64,000 nucleotides of DNA, taken from contig NC_134573.1 of NCBI RefSeq assembly GCF_050947875.1, positions 70,222,315 through 70,286,314 on the forward strand, given 5' to 3'. Both the position numbers and the translations under genes were made by a program. The first letter of the stretch is position 1. The number at the start of each line of letters is the position of its first letter. Positions 23,040-33,227 of the stretch are shown here, in pieces. This DNA comes from Dermacentor variabilis (taxonomy: Eukaryota > Arthropoda > Arachnida > Ixodida > Ixodidae). The notes under the pieces are model-generated. The model ran no database searches, was not told the DNA's origin, and saw only the letters and a program-made list of their open reading frames with translations.

Positions 23040-23475
23040 TTCTATTGCTAATACATTCACATTGTATTCAAGCCAGATGCCCAGCCGAAATTCTAGGAAG
23101 TGTCACAGCGGTCCCTTCGCACTGAAAGACGATGTAATTGCGGAGCTGGCAAAACTGTAACTTCAACCAATCTTGGAACAAGCGCAAGACACAGGGTTGG
23201 CTACCCCTATTATAGCAGCGCATAGTAAGAGTGGGTGGCTTAGAATCTGTGACGTCTATCGATGCACGGTCAATCAAGCGGTAAGAAGCAACATTTATCC
23301 TTCATGCACAAGTCCAGAAATGGTCGCAAAGTTAAGCAAGGGTCGCATTCTTTCAAGCTTGATATAACGCAAGCATACCAACAGCTTTTGTTTGATGCCA
23401 CAGCAGACATAATAGCTATAAAAATAGTCAAGGGCTATTCTTGTAATATATGTTCATGTGGTGTTTGTTTTTTCT
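23040..23475 (+). pseudogene. Gypsy-type retrotransposon pol fragment (RT N-terminus)
   Basis: Translated in two frames it shows the typical gypsy RT start: PSALKDDVIAELAKL, then ATPIIAAHSKSGWLRICDVY and, after a +1 shift, SFKLDITQAYQQLLF. The last carries the first catalytic Asp. The YxDD block and all downstream domains are missing, and it is cut off by the I element at about 23490. No LTR is attached. Confidence 0.72.
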
Positions 23476-24713
23476 GAATATGTGTTAATGTGAAATCGCC
23501 CACTGATGGCTGGCATTACCAAGGTGGGATTAGACAGTGTTCCCGGGCAGTCTGAGGCAATGTGTCCGTTATGTCTAATTCTTTGCATCTCTCTTCAAAG
23601 CGGGGAAGGAGTGGTCTTCTTGCTTGGGGTTCGCCGGTAAACAGCGTTCGTGACGGGCACCTTGTAACTATTGGGTAACAGATATGTGTCGGCAGTGAAC
23701 GATTCTTAGGATGTATGAGCACGTAAGCATGGTTCTTCTGTCTGAAAGTGGTGGTTCATTGGTCTCTGCAAACAGACTGTTTATAGGCGACGTCCTGTAT
23801 GCACCAGTTGAAAGAAGTAAACCTAAATTGTGCACTGGGTCCAGGCGGTTCAAGTATGACTTCCTTGCTAAACCATATACTTTAGGCCCATAGTCTAAGC
23901 AGGAGCGTATAACAGAACGATAAATTTGTTGAAGGCATACCCTATCAGAACCCCAGTGTTTGCGTGAAACGACTTTAAGTATGTTCAGACATCAAGATGC
24001 TTTTTTTTTTTCAGCGCGCTGATGTGCGGAAGGGAGGGGAGTTTCTTGTCAAAAGTTACACCAAGAAATTTGTGCTCGTTTTCGACCGGTAATTCGGTTT
24101 CGTTCAGGTGTAGGGTAAGGTATGTCTGTACACCTTGTTTGAATGAGAAAAGAATGGTCACTGTTTTCTGTGGAGAAAAGCGGAAACCATTTCTGTCTGC
24201 CCATGTTGCTAGTTTATTTATTGCTAGCTGGACTTATCTTTCGCACGTGGATACGTTGGATGACGTGCAGGCTATCTGAAGATCGTCGACGTAGACAGAA
24301 TACATAATGAATTTCGGGATTATTATGCTAATAGAATCCATTTTTATAACAAAGAGTGTTGTGCTTAAAATACACCCCTGAGGTACTCAATTTTCCTGAA
24401 CGAAATTCTTCGAAATGGTTCAGCCTAAGTGTACATGGGAGGAACGGTTAGACAAGAAGTCTTTTAAGCAGTTCAACATCCTGCCGTGTACGCCAAGCTC
24501 GACCAAGTCTCTAAGAATCTCTAACCTCAAGGCTGTGTCATCTTATGCCTTCTTTACATCGAAAAATGCAGCAAGACATTGTTGTTGGTGTATACAAGCT
24601 CCTCTGACCGCATTTTCAAGACGAACTAGATGACCATTAGTAGAAGATCCCTCTTTGAAACCACATTGATGAATATCAAGAAGCTCACGGGCTTCTAGCA
24701 CAAAGGTTAATAT

Positions 24714-24722
24714 AATATTCAA
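24714..24722. repeat. Target-site duplication, left copy (RTE element 1)
   Basis: AATATTCAA, identical to 27172-27180. The I element reading resumes after the right copy. Confidence 0.85.
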
Positions 24723-27171
24723 TGATATACACTATACTGATGCGCGACTTCAATGCCAAGGTAGGCAAGAAGCAGGCTGGAGACAAGGTAGTGGGGAAAT
24801 ATGGCATAGGCACTAGGAATAGCAGGGGAGAGTTATTAGTAGAGTTTGCGCAACAGAATAATATGCGGATAGTGAATACCTTCTTCTGCAAGCGGGATAG
24901 CCGAAAGTGGACGTGGAGGAGCCTGAACGGCGAGAGTAGAAATGAAATAGACTTCATACTCTGCGCTAACCCTGGCATCATACAAGATGTGGACGTGCTC
25001 AGCGAGGTGCGCTGCAGTGACCATAGGATGGTAAGAACTCGAATTAGCCTAGACCTGAAGAGGGAACGGAAGAAACCGGTACATAAGAAGCCGATCTATG
25101 AGTTAGCGGTAACAGGGAAAATAAGGGAATTCCGGATGCAGCTAGAGAACGGCTATTCGGCTTTAACTCAGGAAGAGGAGCTTAGTGTTGAAGCAATGAA
25201 CGACAATCTTGTGAGCATCATTAAGGAGTGTGCAATAGAGCTCGGTGGTAGCTCCGTTAGACGGGATACCAGCAAGCTATCGCAAGAGACGAAAGATCTG
25301 ATCAAGAAACGCCACGGTATGAAAGCCTCCAACCCTACAGCTAGAATAGAACTGGCAGAATTTTCCAAGTTAATCAACAAGCGCAACACAGTTGACATAA
25401 GGAAGCATAATATGCATATAATTGAACATGCTCTCAGGAACGGAGGAAGCCTAAAAGTAGTGAAGAAGAAATTAGGAATAGGCGAGAATCAGATGTATGC
25501 GTTAAGAGACAAAGCCGGCAATATCATTACTAATATGGATGAGATAGTTCAAGTGACTGAGGAGTTCTATAGAGATTTATACAGTACCAGTGGCACCCAC
25601 GACGATAATGGAAGAGAGAATAGTCTAGAGGAATTCGAAATCCCACAGGTAACGCCGGAAGAAGTAAATAAAACCTTGGGAGCTATGCAGAGGGGGAAGG
25701 CTGCTGGGGAGGATCAGGTAACCGCAGATTTGTTGAAGGATGGTGGTCAGATTGTTCTAGAGAAACTGGCCACTCTGTATACGCAATGCCTCATAACCTC
25801 GAGCGTACCGGAATCTTGGAAGAACGCTAACATAATCCTAATCCATAAGAAAGGGGACGCCAAAGACTTGAAAAATTATAGACCGATCAGCTTACTGTCC
25901 GTCGCCTACAAAGTATTTACTAAGGTAATCGCAAATAGAATCAGGAACACCTTAGACTTCTGTCAACCAAAGGACCAGGCAGGATTTCGTAAAGGCTACT
26001 CAACAATAGACCATATTCACACTATTAATCAGGTCATAGAGAAATGTGCGGAATATAACCAACCCTTATATATAGCTTTCATTGATTACGAGAAATCGTT
26101 TGATTCTGTCGAAACCTAAGCAGACATGGAGGCATTACGAAATTAGGGTGTAGACGAGCCGTATGTAAACACACTGAAAGACATCTATAGCGGCTCTACA
26201 GCCACCGTAGTCCTCCATAAAGAAAGCAACAAAATCACAATAAAAAAAGGCGTCAGGCAGGGAGATATCATCTCCCTGCCTGACAGCGTTCATTCACAGC
26301 GTGTTTACAGGAGGTATTCAGAGACCTGAATTGGGAAGAATTGGGGATAAAAGTTAATGGAGAATACCTTAGTAACTTGCGATTCGCGGATGATATTGCC
26401 TTGCTTAGTAACTCAGGGGACCAATTGCAATGCATGCTCACTGATCTGGAGAGGCAAAGCAGAAGAGTGGGTCTACAAATTAATCTGCAGAAAACTAAAG
26501 TAATGTTTAACAGTCTCGGAAGAGAACAGCAATTTACAATAGGCAGCGAGGCACTGGAAGTCGTAAGGGAATACATCTACTTAGGGCAGGTAGTGACGGC
26601 GGTTCCGGATCATGAGACGGAAATAATCAGAAGAATAGGAATGGGCTGGGGTGCGTTTGGCAGGCATTCCCAAATCATGAACAGCAGGTTGCCATTATCC
26701 CTCAAGAGAAAAGTATATAATAGCTGTGTCTTACCAGTACTCACCTACGGGGCAGAAACCTGGAGGCTTACTAATTGGGTTCTACTCAAATTGAGGACGA
26801 CACAACGAGCTATGGAAAGAAGAATGATAGGTGTAACGTTAAGGGATAAGAAAAGAGCAGATTGGGTGAGGGAACAAACGCGAGTTAATGACATCTTAGT
26901 TGAAATCAAGAAAAAGAAATGGGGGGGGGGGGGCATGGGCAGGACATGTAATGAGGAGGGAAGATAACCGATGGTCATTAAGGGTTACGGACTGGATTCC
27001 AAGGGAAGGGAAGCGTAGCAGGGGGCGGCAGAAAGTTAGGTGGGCAGATGAGATTAAGAAGTTTGCAGGGACGACATGGCCACAATTAGTACATGACCGG
27101 GGTTGTTGGAGAAGTATGGGAGAGGCCTTTGCCCTGCAGTGGGCGTAACCAGGCTGATGATGATGATGATG
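24723..27171 (+). mobile_element. RTE-clade LINE copy 1, 5'-truncated, inserted in I copy 2
   Basis: 2,449 bp with 9-bp TSDs and a GAT-repeat tail (27157-27171). The 5' truncation falls exactly at the endonuclease GDFNA block (here RDFNAK). EN remainder, RT and C-terminal region follow without RNase H, which is the RTE layout. It is very similar to the copy at 59391-61573. Confidence 0.9.
24740..27148 (+). pseudogene. RTE copy 1 endonuclease-reverse transcriptase polyprotein
   Basis: Open from 24740 to 26119: RDFNAKVGKKQ, RNEIDFILCANPG, SDHRMVRTRISL (EN terminal block, intact), then RT blocks NANIILIHKKGDAKDLKNYR, GFRKGYSTIDHI and AFIDYEKSFDSVE. The stop TAA at 26117-26119 replaces a Ser codon kept in copy 2. 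The frame resumes with NLRFADDIALLSN (intact FADD). A short palindromic replacement near 26252-26284 and a 13-G run at 26921-26933 (3 G in copy 2) add further frameshifts before the WAGHVMRRED C-terminal motif. Not functional. Confidence 0.88.
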
Positions 27172-27180
27172 AATATTCAA
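27172..27180. repeat. Target-site duplication, right copy (RTE element 1)
   Basis: AATATTCAA, identical to 24714-24722, directly after the GAT tail. Confidence 0.85.
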
Positions 27181-27999
27181 GACACTTTCAAGGGACTTCG
27201 CAAGACATCTGGTGAGGGCTATAGGCCTATAGCTACTGGGCTGGTTGGTGTTTTTCTGGGTTTCAAAAATGGAACGATAATAGCTTTCTTCCAGGCTTCG
27301 GGTACTTTTCCTGATACCGAAACTTTGTCAAACAATTTTAAATGGCTTTTAAGGCAGGTTCAGAGAGATGGCTTAGCATTTAAATATGTACTTTATAGGG
27401 GCCAGGCGCAGTCTGTTCAATAGTGGGCAGTACTCTGTGTATTGCTTGAACTGTAATTAAAGCATTGTAAGCTTCATTTCTACTGCCATTTATCGGCAGT
27501 CCTTATTTTCAAGCTGTATTTTTGCGTTTTAGAAATGATTCTGTCTAGTGCGATGTACTGGAAGCTACCGAGAAATATTCCCCCAGTATGTTGGCCTGTT
27601 CTTCTGCACTTGTCTGTATACCGGGGGCTGTGAGAAGCAGAACTGTGAATGGGGAGTAGCTGTTATTTAGCTTTCGTACCTTCTCCCATATTTCTTTTGA
27701 TGTGATTCAGCTGTTTATAGAGGAAACATAGCTTTACAACGAGAACTTTTAGTCCCTACGGCGGATATATATGCCTTTCGCTCTTGCTTTTCTTTAACAA
27801 ATCTTCTGCTATTGGTTATCTGTGAAAAGTTCCCCAGGCTTTTATTTTCTTCTTTTTTTTCTTCTCGACATTCTTGTTTATACCAAGTTTTGTGATGATG
27901 TTTTACTATTCCGGAGGACTGAGGTATAGCTAGGTGTGAAGCGTCAATAATAGTGAAAGCTTCATTAAGTTCGTCTATACTGAGATTATTTGATACTAT

Positions 28000-28416
28000 T
28001 GTCACGTGGTAGTGACGGTGAAGAAAGCAGCAATACGGTGGAATACAAAACTAGCTTTTATTGAGCGAACCTGTACCCACAAAAACAGGCTACACTTATA
28101 GCACAACGATAGCGGCGAACACCGTCGGCGATCGTCGGAAATCTGATCAGCGGGTCAAGCGCGTCAGCTTTTATAGAGCAGTCGTCGAATGTTCCAGATT
28201 AACCGTTCGGACCCGCGTGCCTTCCAAAAACTTCTACACCATTCGCGTCAGGTGATCAAATCAGATAACGTAAGGTTCGGCGACAACAGACAGCGGATAG
28301 AAGCATCGATAACTTTCCAGAAACTTCGGATACATGCAGGCGCGTCCCACGCTGGGCGATTGCATTTGTTAGGCGGCGAAACGTGGTTGCCCGATAAAGA
28401 TAAGTACACCGTGTCA
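28000..28416 (-). repeat. Gypsy family G2 LTR (minus orientation)
   Basis: 417 bp. Sense strand begins TGACACGGTGTACTTATC and ends CCACGTGACA (TG...CA). It contains TATAAAAG at about 28171-28178 and an AATAAAAG polyadenylation signal at about 28053-28060, both in the minus sense. A polypurine tract (AAGAGGGGGG, minus sense, 28420-28429) lies directly upstream, so this is a 3' LTR. Its partner at 29939 has the same length in the opposite orientation. Confidence 0.85.
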
Positions 28417-29330
28417 ATACCCCCCTCTTAAAAAGCATCGTCCCGATGCTACAAATATAAGAGAGCGAAACACAAAAGGACACTTATTAAACATAAGTAA
28501 CAAAATAACGAAAAGAAGCAAAGTCCAAAGGTCAGTTACGCGAAGCCCCAAAGTTCTTTAATGCTGGTAGTACGGCTTGAGTCGCATAACGTGGACTATT
28601 TCAGGTCGTGAGCGGCGCCGCTGTGATAGCGAAATGCCGTATGGCACGACCTCATAGTCCAGTGCGCCAATACGTCGGATGATCTTGTACGGTCCGAAAC
28701 AGCGACGCAAAAGCTTCTCGCTCAGTCCTCGTCGGCGTATAGGGGTCCAAACCCAAACACGGTCACCGGGCTGGTACTCGACGAAGCGTCGTCAGAGGTT
28801 GTAGTGTCGGCTGTCGGTCCTCTGCTGGTTCTTGATTCGCAGGCGGGCGAGCTGTCGGGCTTCTTCGGCGCGCTGGAGATAGGTAGCGACGTCAAGATTT
28901 TCCTCGTCAGTGACGTGCGGCAGCATGGCGTCGAGCGTCGTCGTCGGGTTCCTGCCGTAAACCAGCTTAAATGGCGTGATCTGTGTTGTTTCTTGCACCG
29001 CCGTGTTGTAAGCGAAGGTTGCGTACGGCAGGACCACATCCCACGTCTTGTGCTCGACGTCGATGTACATTGCTAGCATGTCGGCGACGGTCTTGTTCAG
29101 GCGCTCCGTGAGACCATTCGTCTGCGGATGGAAGGCAGTTGTCCTCCTGTGACTTGTCTGGCTGTACTGCAGAATGGCTTGCGTAAGCTCTGCTGCAAAA
29201 GCTGTAAAAGCTGCTGCTGTCGCAGCAGGATGTTCTCGACGAAAAATTTCGCCATTTCGGCTGCCCTGCCTTTCGGTAGAGCTGTAGTTTCAGCGAAGCG
29301 GGTGAGGCGGTCGGCGATCGTCGGAAATCT
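28417..29330 (-). pseudogene. Gypsy G2 integrase (minus) with 3' leader
   Basis: Minus-strand frames show the integrase core and C-terminus. RFAETTALPKGRAAEMAKFF lies near 29300-29240, then MLAMYIDVEHKTWDVVLPYA and FAYNTAVQETTQITPFKLVY at 29079-28900, ending in a chromodomain-like region. Two overlapping frames (28722-29039 and 28792-29079) show frameshifts. The upstream part of pol is missing: at about 29320 the integrase sequence runs directly into LTR sequence. Confidence 0.75.
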
Positions 29331-29425
29331 GACCAGCGGGTCAAGCACGTCGGCTTTTATAGAGCAGTCGTCGAATGTTCCAGACTAATCGTTCGGACCC
29401 GCGGGCCTTCCACAAACTTCTACAG
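29320..29425 (-). repeat. Partial G2 LTR fused to integrase sequence
   Basis: About 105 bp matching the middle of the G2 LTR (GGGTCCGAACGATTAGTCTGG... TATAAAAGCCGACG ... TCCGACGATCGCCGAC, minus sense). It switches into integrase coding sequence at GATCGCCGAC, a run that both parents share, suggesting a microhomology junction. Confidence 0.7.
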
Positions 29426-29639
29426 CTGCCTGACGCCCCGTGGTCTTTCCTAATTGGTTGGCATTTTAATCTTGTTTTCTTGCGCCGCGCGTTCACGTGC
29501 CGGAGGCTCTTCGGCGTCGTCGTTTTCCTCCAGCACGGAATTCGCCTCGGCGCGCGCACTCCTTGTCGTCTGCTTCTGTCCGCCCTGACCACCGCACCAT
29601 GTCGTGCACTACACACATCACAGACCCCAATACGCCGAT

Positions 29640-29938
29640 GAGGACTGAGTGAGAAACTATTGCGACGCTATTTCGGACCCTACAAGGTCATCCTACGTAT
29701 TGGCGCACTGGACTATGTGGCCGTGCCACACGGCATTTCGCATTCGCAGCGGCGCGGCGCACGATCTGAAGTGGTCCACGTGGTGCGTCTTAAAGAATTT
29801 TGCGCACGCTGGCGAACTTCCTTATTTTGTTTTGGTTGCTACGGCTGTTTTTCTTTATTACTTTCGTTTGTGCATGTGCTGTGCATGCGCTGTGCATGCG
29901 TTTGCAGCATCGGGCCGATGCTTCTAAGAGGGTGGCAT
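29640..29938 (+). pseudogene. Gypsy G2 integrase C-terminus (plus orientation)
   Basis: Plus-strand frame with LLRRYFGPYKVILRIGALDY and VVHVVRLKEFC, the integrase C-terminal/chromodomain segment of the same family found on the minus strand at 28440-28800. It leads through a polypurine tract (AAGAGGGTGG, 29925-29934) into the plus LTR. Everything upstream is missing. Confidence 0.75.
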
Positions 29939-30283
29939 TGAAACGTGTTTCTGTTTGTCTTTATCAGGCAGCACTTTTCACCGCCTAACAAATGTTGTCG
30001 CACAGCGCAGGATGCGCCTGCATGTATCGGAAGTTCTTTTATTATTACCGATGGTTCCATCCGCTGTCTGGGACCAAACCTTGTGTTATCTGATTGCATG
30101 TGTGCGTGTGACGCGAATAATGCAGAACTTTGTGGAAGGTACGGGGGTCACAGCGATTACTCTGGAACGTTCGACGACTGATGTATAAAAGCCGACGCGC
30201 TTGACCCGCTGAGCGGATTTTCGACGATCGCCGAATGTGTTCGCCGCCATCTTTCTTTTAGTGTAGCCTGCTTTTGAGGGCAC

Positions 30284-30356
<73 letters not shown>

Positions 30357-30666
30357 TTTGGGGTTTTACGTGCCAAAACCACTTTCTGATTATGAGGCAC
30401 GCCGTAGTGGAGGACTCCGGAAATTTTGACCACCTGGGGTTCTTTAACGTGCACCTAAATCTAAGCACACGGGTGTTTTCGCATTTCGCCCCCATCAAAA
30501 TGCGGCCGCCGTGGCCGGAATTCGATCCCGCGACCTCGTGTTCAGCAGCCCAACACCATAGCCACTGAGCAACCACGGTGGGTTTTGAGGGCACAAGTTC
30601 GCCCAATAAAACACTAGTTTCGTTAATCAGTTTTGCTGCCTTCTTAACCGTCACTCGTACGTGACA
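29939..30666 (+). repeat. Gypsy G2 LTR (plus orientation), carrying a SINE
   Basis: Starts TGAAACGTG and ends CGTACGTGACA. With the SINE and one TSD copy (311 bp) removed it is 417 bp, equal to the minus LTR at 28000-28416. It keeps GTATAAAAGCC (about 30183) and AATAAAAC (about 30605). It is preceded by its own polypurine tract, so this is also a 3' LTR. Confidence 0.85.
30286..30582 (-). mobile_element. tRNA-derived SINE (Ruka-like)
   Basis: Read on the minus strand it starts near 30582 with GTGGTTGCTCAGTGGCTATG (A-box-like), followed by GGTCGCGGGATCGAATTCC (B-box-like) about 45 bp on, a conserved body and an ATT-repeat tail (30286-30357). A 14-bp TSD TTTTGAGGGCACAA flanks it at 30272-30285 and 30583-30596. 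From memory the body matches the abundant Ruka-type SINE of ixodid ticks. RNA polymerase III transcription and LINE-dependent mobility are inferred from the family. Confidence 0.9.
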
Positions 30667-31010
30667 ATACGTCTAATTGACTGACGCACACATCGAAGTC
30701 AGCTGGAAAGAAAGCTCCTCTACAAGACGCTATTTCGATTTTCAGTGAAACGTGCCCCGAATCCCAACTATCACGAAAAGCGCGATTGAGAGGCTGTATC
30801 TTCGCACGTAATTGTTCGCAGTGGAAAGTACAACCTATAGAGCTGCATTTCTGACTGAATAACAGTTGAAGACGTGCGAGGTGATGAGTGCCAACAGAAT
30901 ATTCGGCATACTGAGGAGACCCTCATTTTTAAGCAACGTACAAATTGTCGCAGCAATAACGCTGGTGAGCAGGCCGGGAGAATTTTAAAAAGTGAAGTGT
31001 TAGGGGATGT
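30667..31010 (-). mobile_element. THAP-element copy 2, distal part (left of the gypsy insertion)
   Basis: The stretch 30845-31010 matches the reverse complement of 58300-58450 in THAP-element copy 1 (shared 'acgctggtgagcaggccgg', 'gcatactgaggaga'). It ends at the gypsy TSD GATGT, and the same element resumes at 39578. Read on the minus strand it lies downstream of the THAP exon. 30667-30845 is unassigned. Confidence 0.7.
31006..31010. repeat. Target-site duplication, left copy (gypsy G1)
   Basis: GATGT, identical to 39578-39582 directly after the 3' LTR. Confidence 0.8.
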
Positions 31011-31929
31011 TGTGGTATCTAAAACCCCTACATCCACGCGCCACCGCCGCTTTCTTAAGTAGCGACAACCTTTGTTGTGCGCCGCCTGTTCCCCTCACAC
31101 CAAATCCGGTTCCGCCATTTCCGGTTTAAAAATTTCCGGTTCCGGCGTTTCCGCTTCCTAGAGTTGCGCTGCGGGAATTTCCGCGTTGACTGCCGTTGGA
31201 CGATGGTGAGACGCCCGCACGTGCTTAGCAAAGCTGTGGCAGTCACCATAAGAAGAATGCAAAGGGGACAAGCTGTGTATTCCGCTGAAGTAGTAGTTCG
31301 CGGTCGCTGTTTTCCAAATGCACGAAAAACGGCAGTGGTCTCCAAGCGCCTAGGCACTACATTCCACTGTACGTTGTCGCTCGTGCCACAATCCGTCGCA
31401 GGTTGACGCGAAGCAGCGAATACGAGCAGATCGCTGGTTACAGGAGGCAGTGGTTCTTGGATGGAATCGCATTCACAGTTTCAACCGCACCTCATGCAAT
31501 TAAAGCCTTTCCAGCGACGCGAAAGTAAACAACGCTAAAAAACAAAGCGTCACTTCCACTCGGAACAGGAAGCTGCAGCTACGTAAGTTCCGCTTGCCGC
31601 CGGAAGCTAAGAGGGTGAGGGGGAGAGGAGCGTGGAGGAGGAGGGCAGGTTGGTGGTACTTAACCTGGTCGGCGGAAACGTTTGTGGAGGGGTTTTAGTG
31701 GTATCCTGTGTTGGCTTCTGGTTTCGGTTTTGGGTCGTTTACGTCAAGGCGCCACTCAGCGCCAAACGCTGTAAGTTGTCTGCAGCGTTTCCCGTCGCAG
31801 AAATAAAATCATTCTTGGTTTGGTCCCCGAACGAAGCAGTCTAGCTTTTTCTTGCGGCGCTGCGCTCCCCGGCCGTTTAGGCCTCAAGCCGTAGGTCCTC
31901 CGTCCGGCCGCCCCGTCGAAGCTACAACA
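31011..31929 (+). repeat. Gypsy G1 5' LTR, interrupted
   Basis: Starts TGTGGTATC at 31011, is interrupted by the element at 31020-31697, resumes with the duplicated GTGGTATC at 31698 and ends ...GCTACAACA at 31929. An AATAAAATC signal lies at 31801. It differs from the 3' LTR at several positions, consistent with an old insertion. Confidence 0.88.
31020..31697. mobile_element. 678-bp DNA transposon in the 5' LTR
   Basis: Termini TAAAACCCCTACA and TGGAGGGGTTTTA are inverted repeats. An 8-bp TSD GTGGTATC occurs at 31012-31019 and 31698-31705. The 8-bp TSD fits hAT or P superfamilies. It contains a local repeat of 'atttccggttccg' (31090-31160) and a short plus-strand frame from the ATG at 31203 (MVRRPHVLSKAVAVTIRRM, to 31406) with no recognised domain. 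Non-autonomous. Confidence 0.85.
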
Positions 31930-32073
31930 AACTGGCGACGAGGTGAACCGCTTACTTCCTACGACCCCTTGCTTTTATACTTCTGTTGTTCTACTGCCTC
32001 CGGCATGCAAGACGCTACGTCTACTTTGACTTAGTCCACCTCAACCCCGCCGTCTTTGTTCTCGGGGCCCAGC

Positions 32074-33215
32074 ATGGCGTTCACACCTCCCATGCCGCCT
32101 TTCCTTGCATTACCCAGTACTCCTTCGGTACCGTGGCTCGCATGGAAACGTTCTTTTTGCACGTTTCTCCAGGCGATCGGATGCGAGGCACTACAAGACG
32201 AGAAGAAGAAAGCCATTTTACTAAGCAACTTAGGCTTCGAGAGGCAGCGTCTCTACTACGACCTCGCGTCGCAAACGGACCAGATGGCTACTACGTTCGA
32301 AGACATTCTTCGCAACTTCGACCAGCACTACTAAGAAAGCACCGATCTCCTAGTGCACCACATTACCTTCCTGGACAGGAAGCAACTACCTGGGGAAACC
32401 TTCCAGGACTTCGTCACCGCTCTACAAAGGCTAGCGCCTGCTTGTGCGTTCGGCGCTTGGCACGACGAGTCCCTTCGCGACCAAATCCTCCAAGGCGTCG
32501 CATCAACAAGAATACGAGAAAGGCTACTCTACGAAGGATCGTCTCTCACGTTCAAGAAAGCCGAGGAAATTGGACGAAGCGTGGAGCAAGTTGACAAGGA
32601 ACTTCAAGTCTTCAAGAGCTCGTCTGTGCAGCGCGTCTCGACGCAACGCCAAGATGGCGTCGCCAGCGATCACCTTCCTCGCCCGGGCGCGCAAGATGGC
32701 GGTCCCCGCCACCCTTCTCCCTCGACCCGGCGCTTTCAACATGGCGATCAACGGCATGGTGGACAGTCGCGTTCTCGGGAGGCCGGCCAACGTAACGCCC
32801 GGCCCCAACTCTGCGAAGCCAGTCGAGACATCGCGCAACATTGTTACCCATGTGGTTCACCTCACCACATCGCATCCAATCCAGCCTGTCCGGCAAGCAC
32901 GTTACCTGCCATGCGTGCGGAAAAGTGGGACATTACGCTTCGGTTTGCCCTTCGAGGAACCGAACGCAGCGACAGTCTCCTCCTCGAACGCAGCTTGTTT
33001 CCGTTACCGCTGACACAGAATCAGCCGCTACAGTCCCGTTTGTGCTTACAATTCAAGCACCGAATTCCCGTCCGGCAACAATTCGCGCCGAAGTCCTCAT
33101 TGCGAGTACTGCACTCAAGTTGCTCGTGGACACAGGAGCTACGCTGTCACTGATGAACAGCTCCTTATACGAAGAACATTTCAAGGTTTTTCCATTATCT
33201 CATTCGAGTCTTTGA
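32074..33215 (+). pseudogene. Gypsy G1 gag and protease
   Basis: The ATG at 32074 starts MAFTPPMPPFLALPS. The capsid-like region (PWLAWKRSFCTFLQAIG, ETFQDFVTALQRLA) runs in one frame with a single TAA at 32332. A first knuckle CYPCGSPHHIASNPAC is followed by a frameshift and a second knuckle CHACGKVGHYASVC. The aspartic protease active site reads LLVDTGATLSLMN at about 33119-33160, intact. The frame stops at 33213-33215. The products would package element RNA and process the polyprotein. Confidence 0.83.
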
Positions 33216-33227
33216 CTCAAGAATTAT

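Larger units (their letters stand above)
23490..28000 (-). mobile_element. I-clade LINE copy 2, RT and linker, split by an RTE element
   Basis: The minus-strand sequence parallels the I copy at 4864-10804. RT C-terminus at 23853-23516 (NRLDPVHNLGLLLSTGAYRTSPI), YVDD block near 24280-24291, finger/palm blocks up to 24713, then (after the RTE insertion) RT N-terminus at 27181-27420 and the EN-RT linker up to 28000 (HHKTWYKQECREEKKEENKS). RNase H and endonuclease are missing. It is truncated at the gypsy fragment on one side and at a gypsy LTR on the other. Confidence 0.8.

Noticed and set aside
28700..29080. Possible host gene on the plus strand (90 codons, 28804-29076)
   Set aside because: Antisense shadow of the gypsy G2 integrase, which has clear family motifs on the minus strand.
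28000..30666. Simple LTR insertion with TSD
   Set aside because: Flanks (...ACTAT and ATACG...) do not form a duplication at the LTR ends, and the LTRs are inverted to each other.
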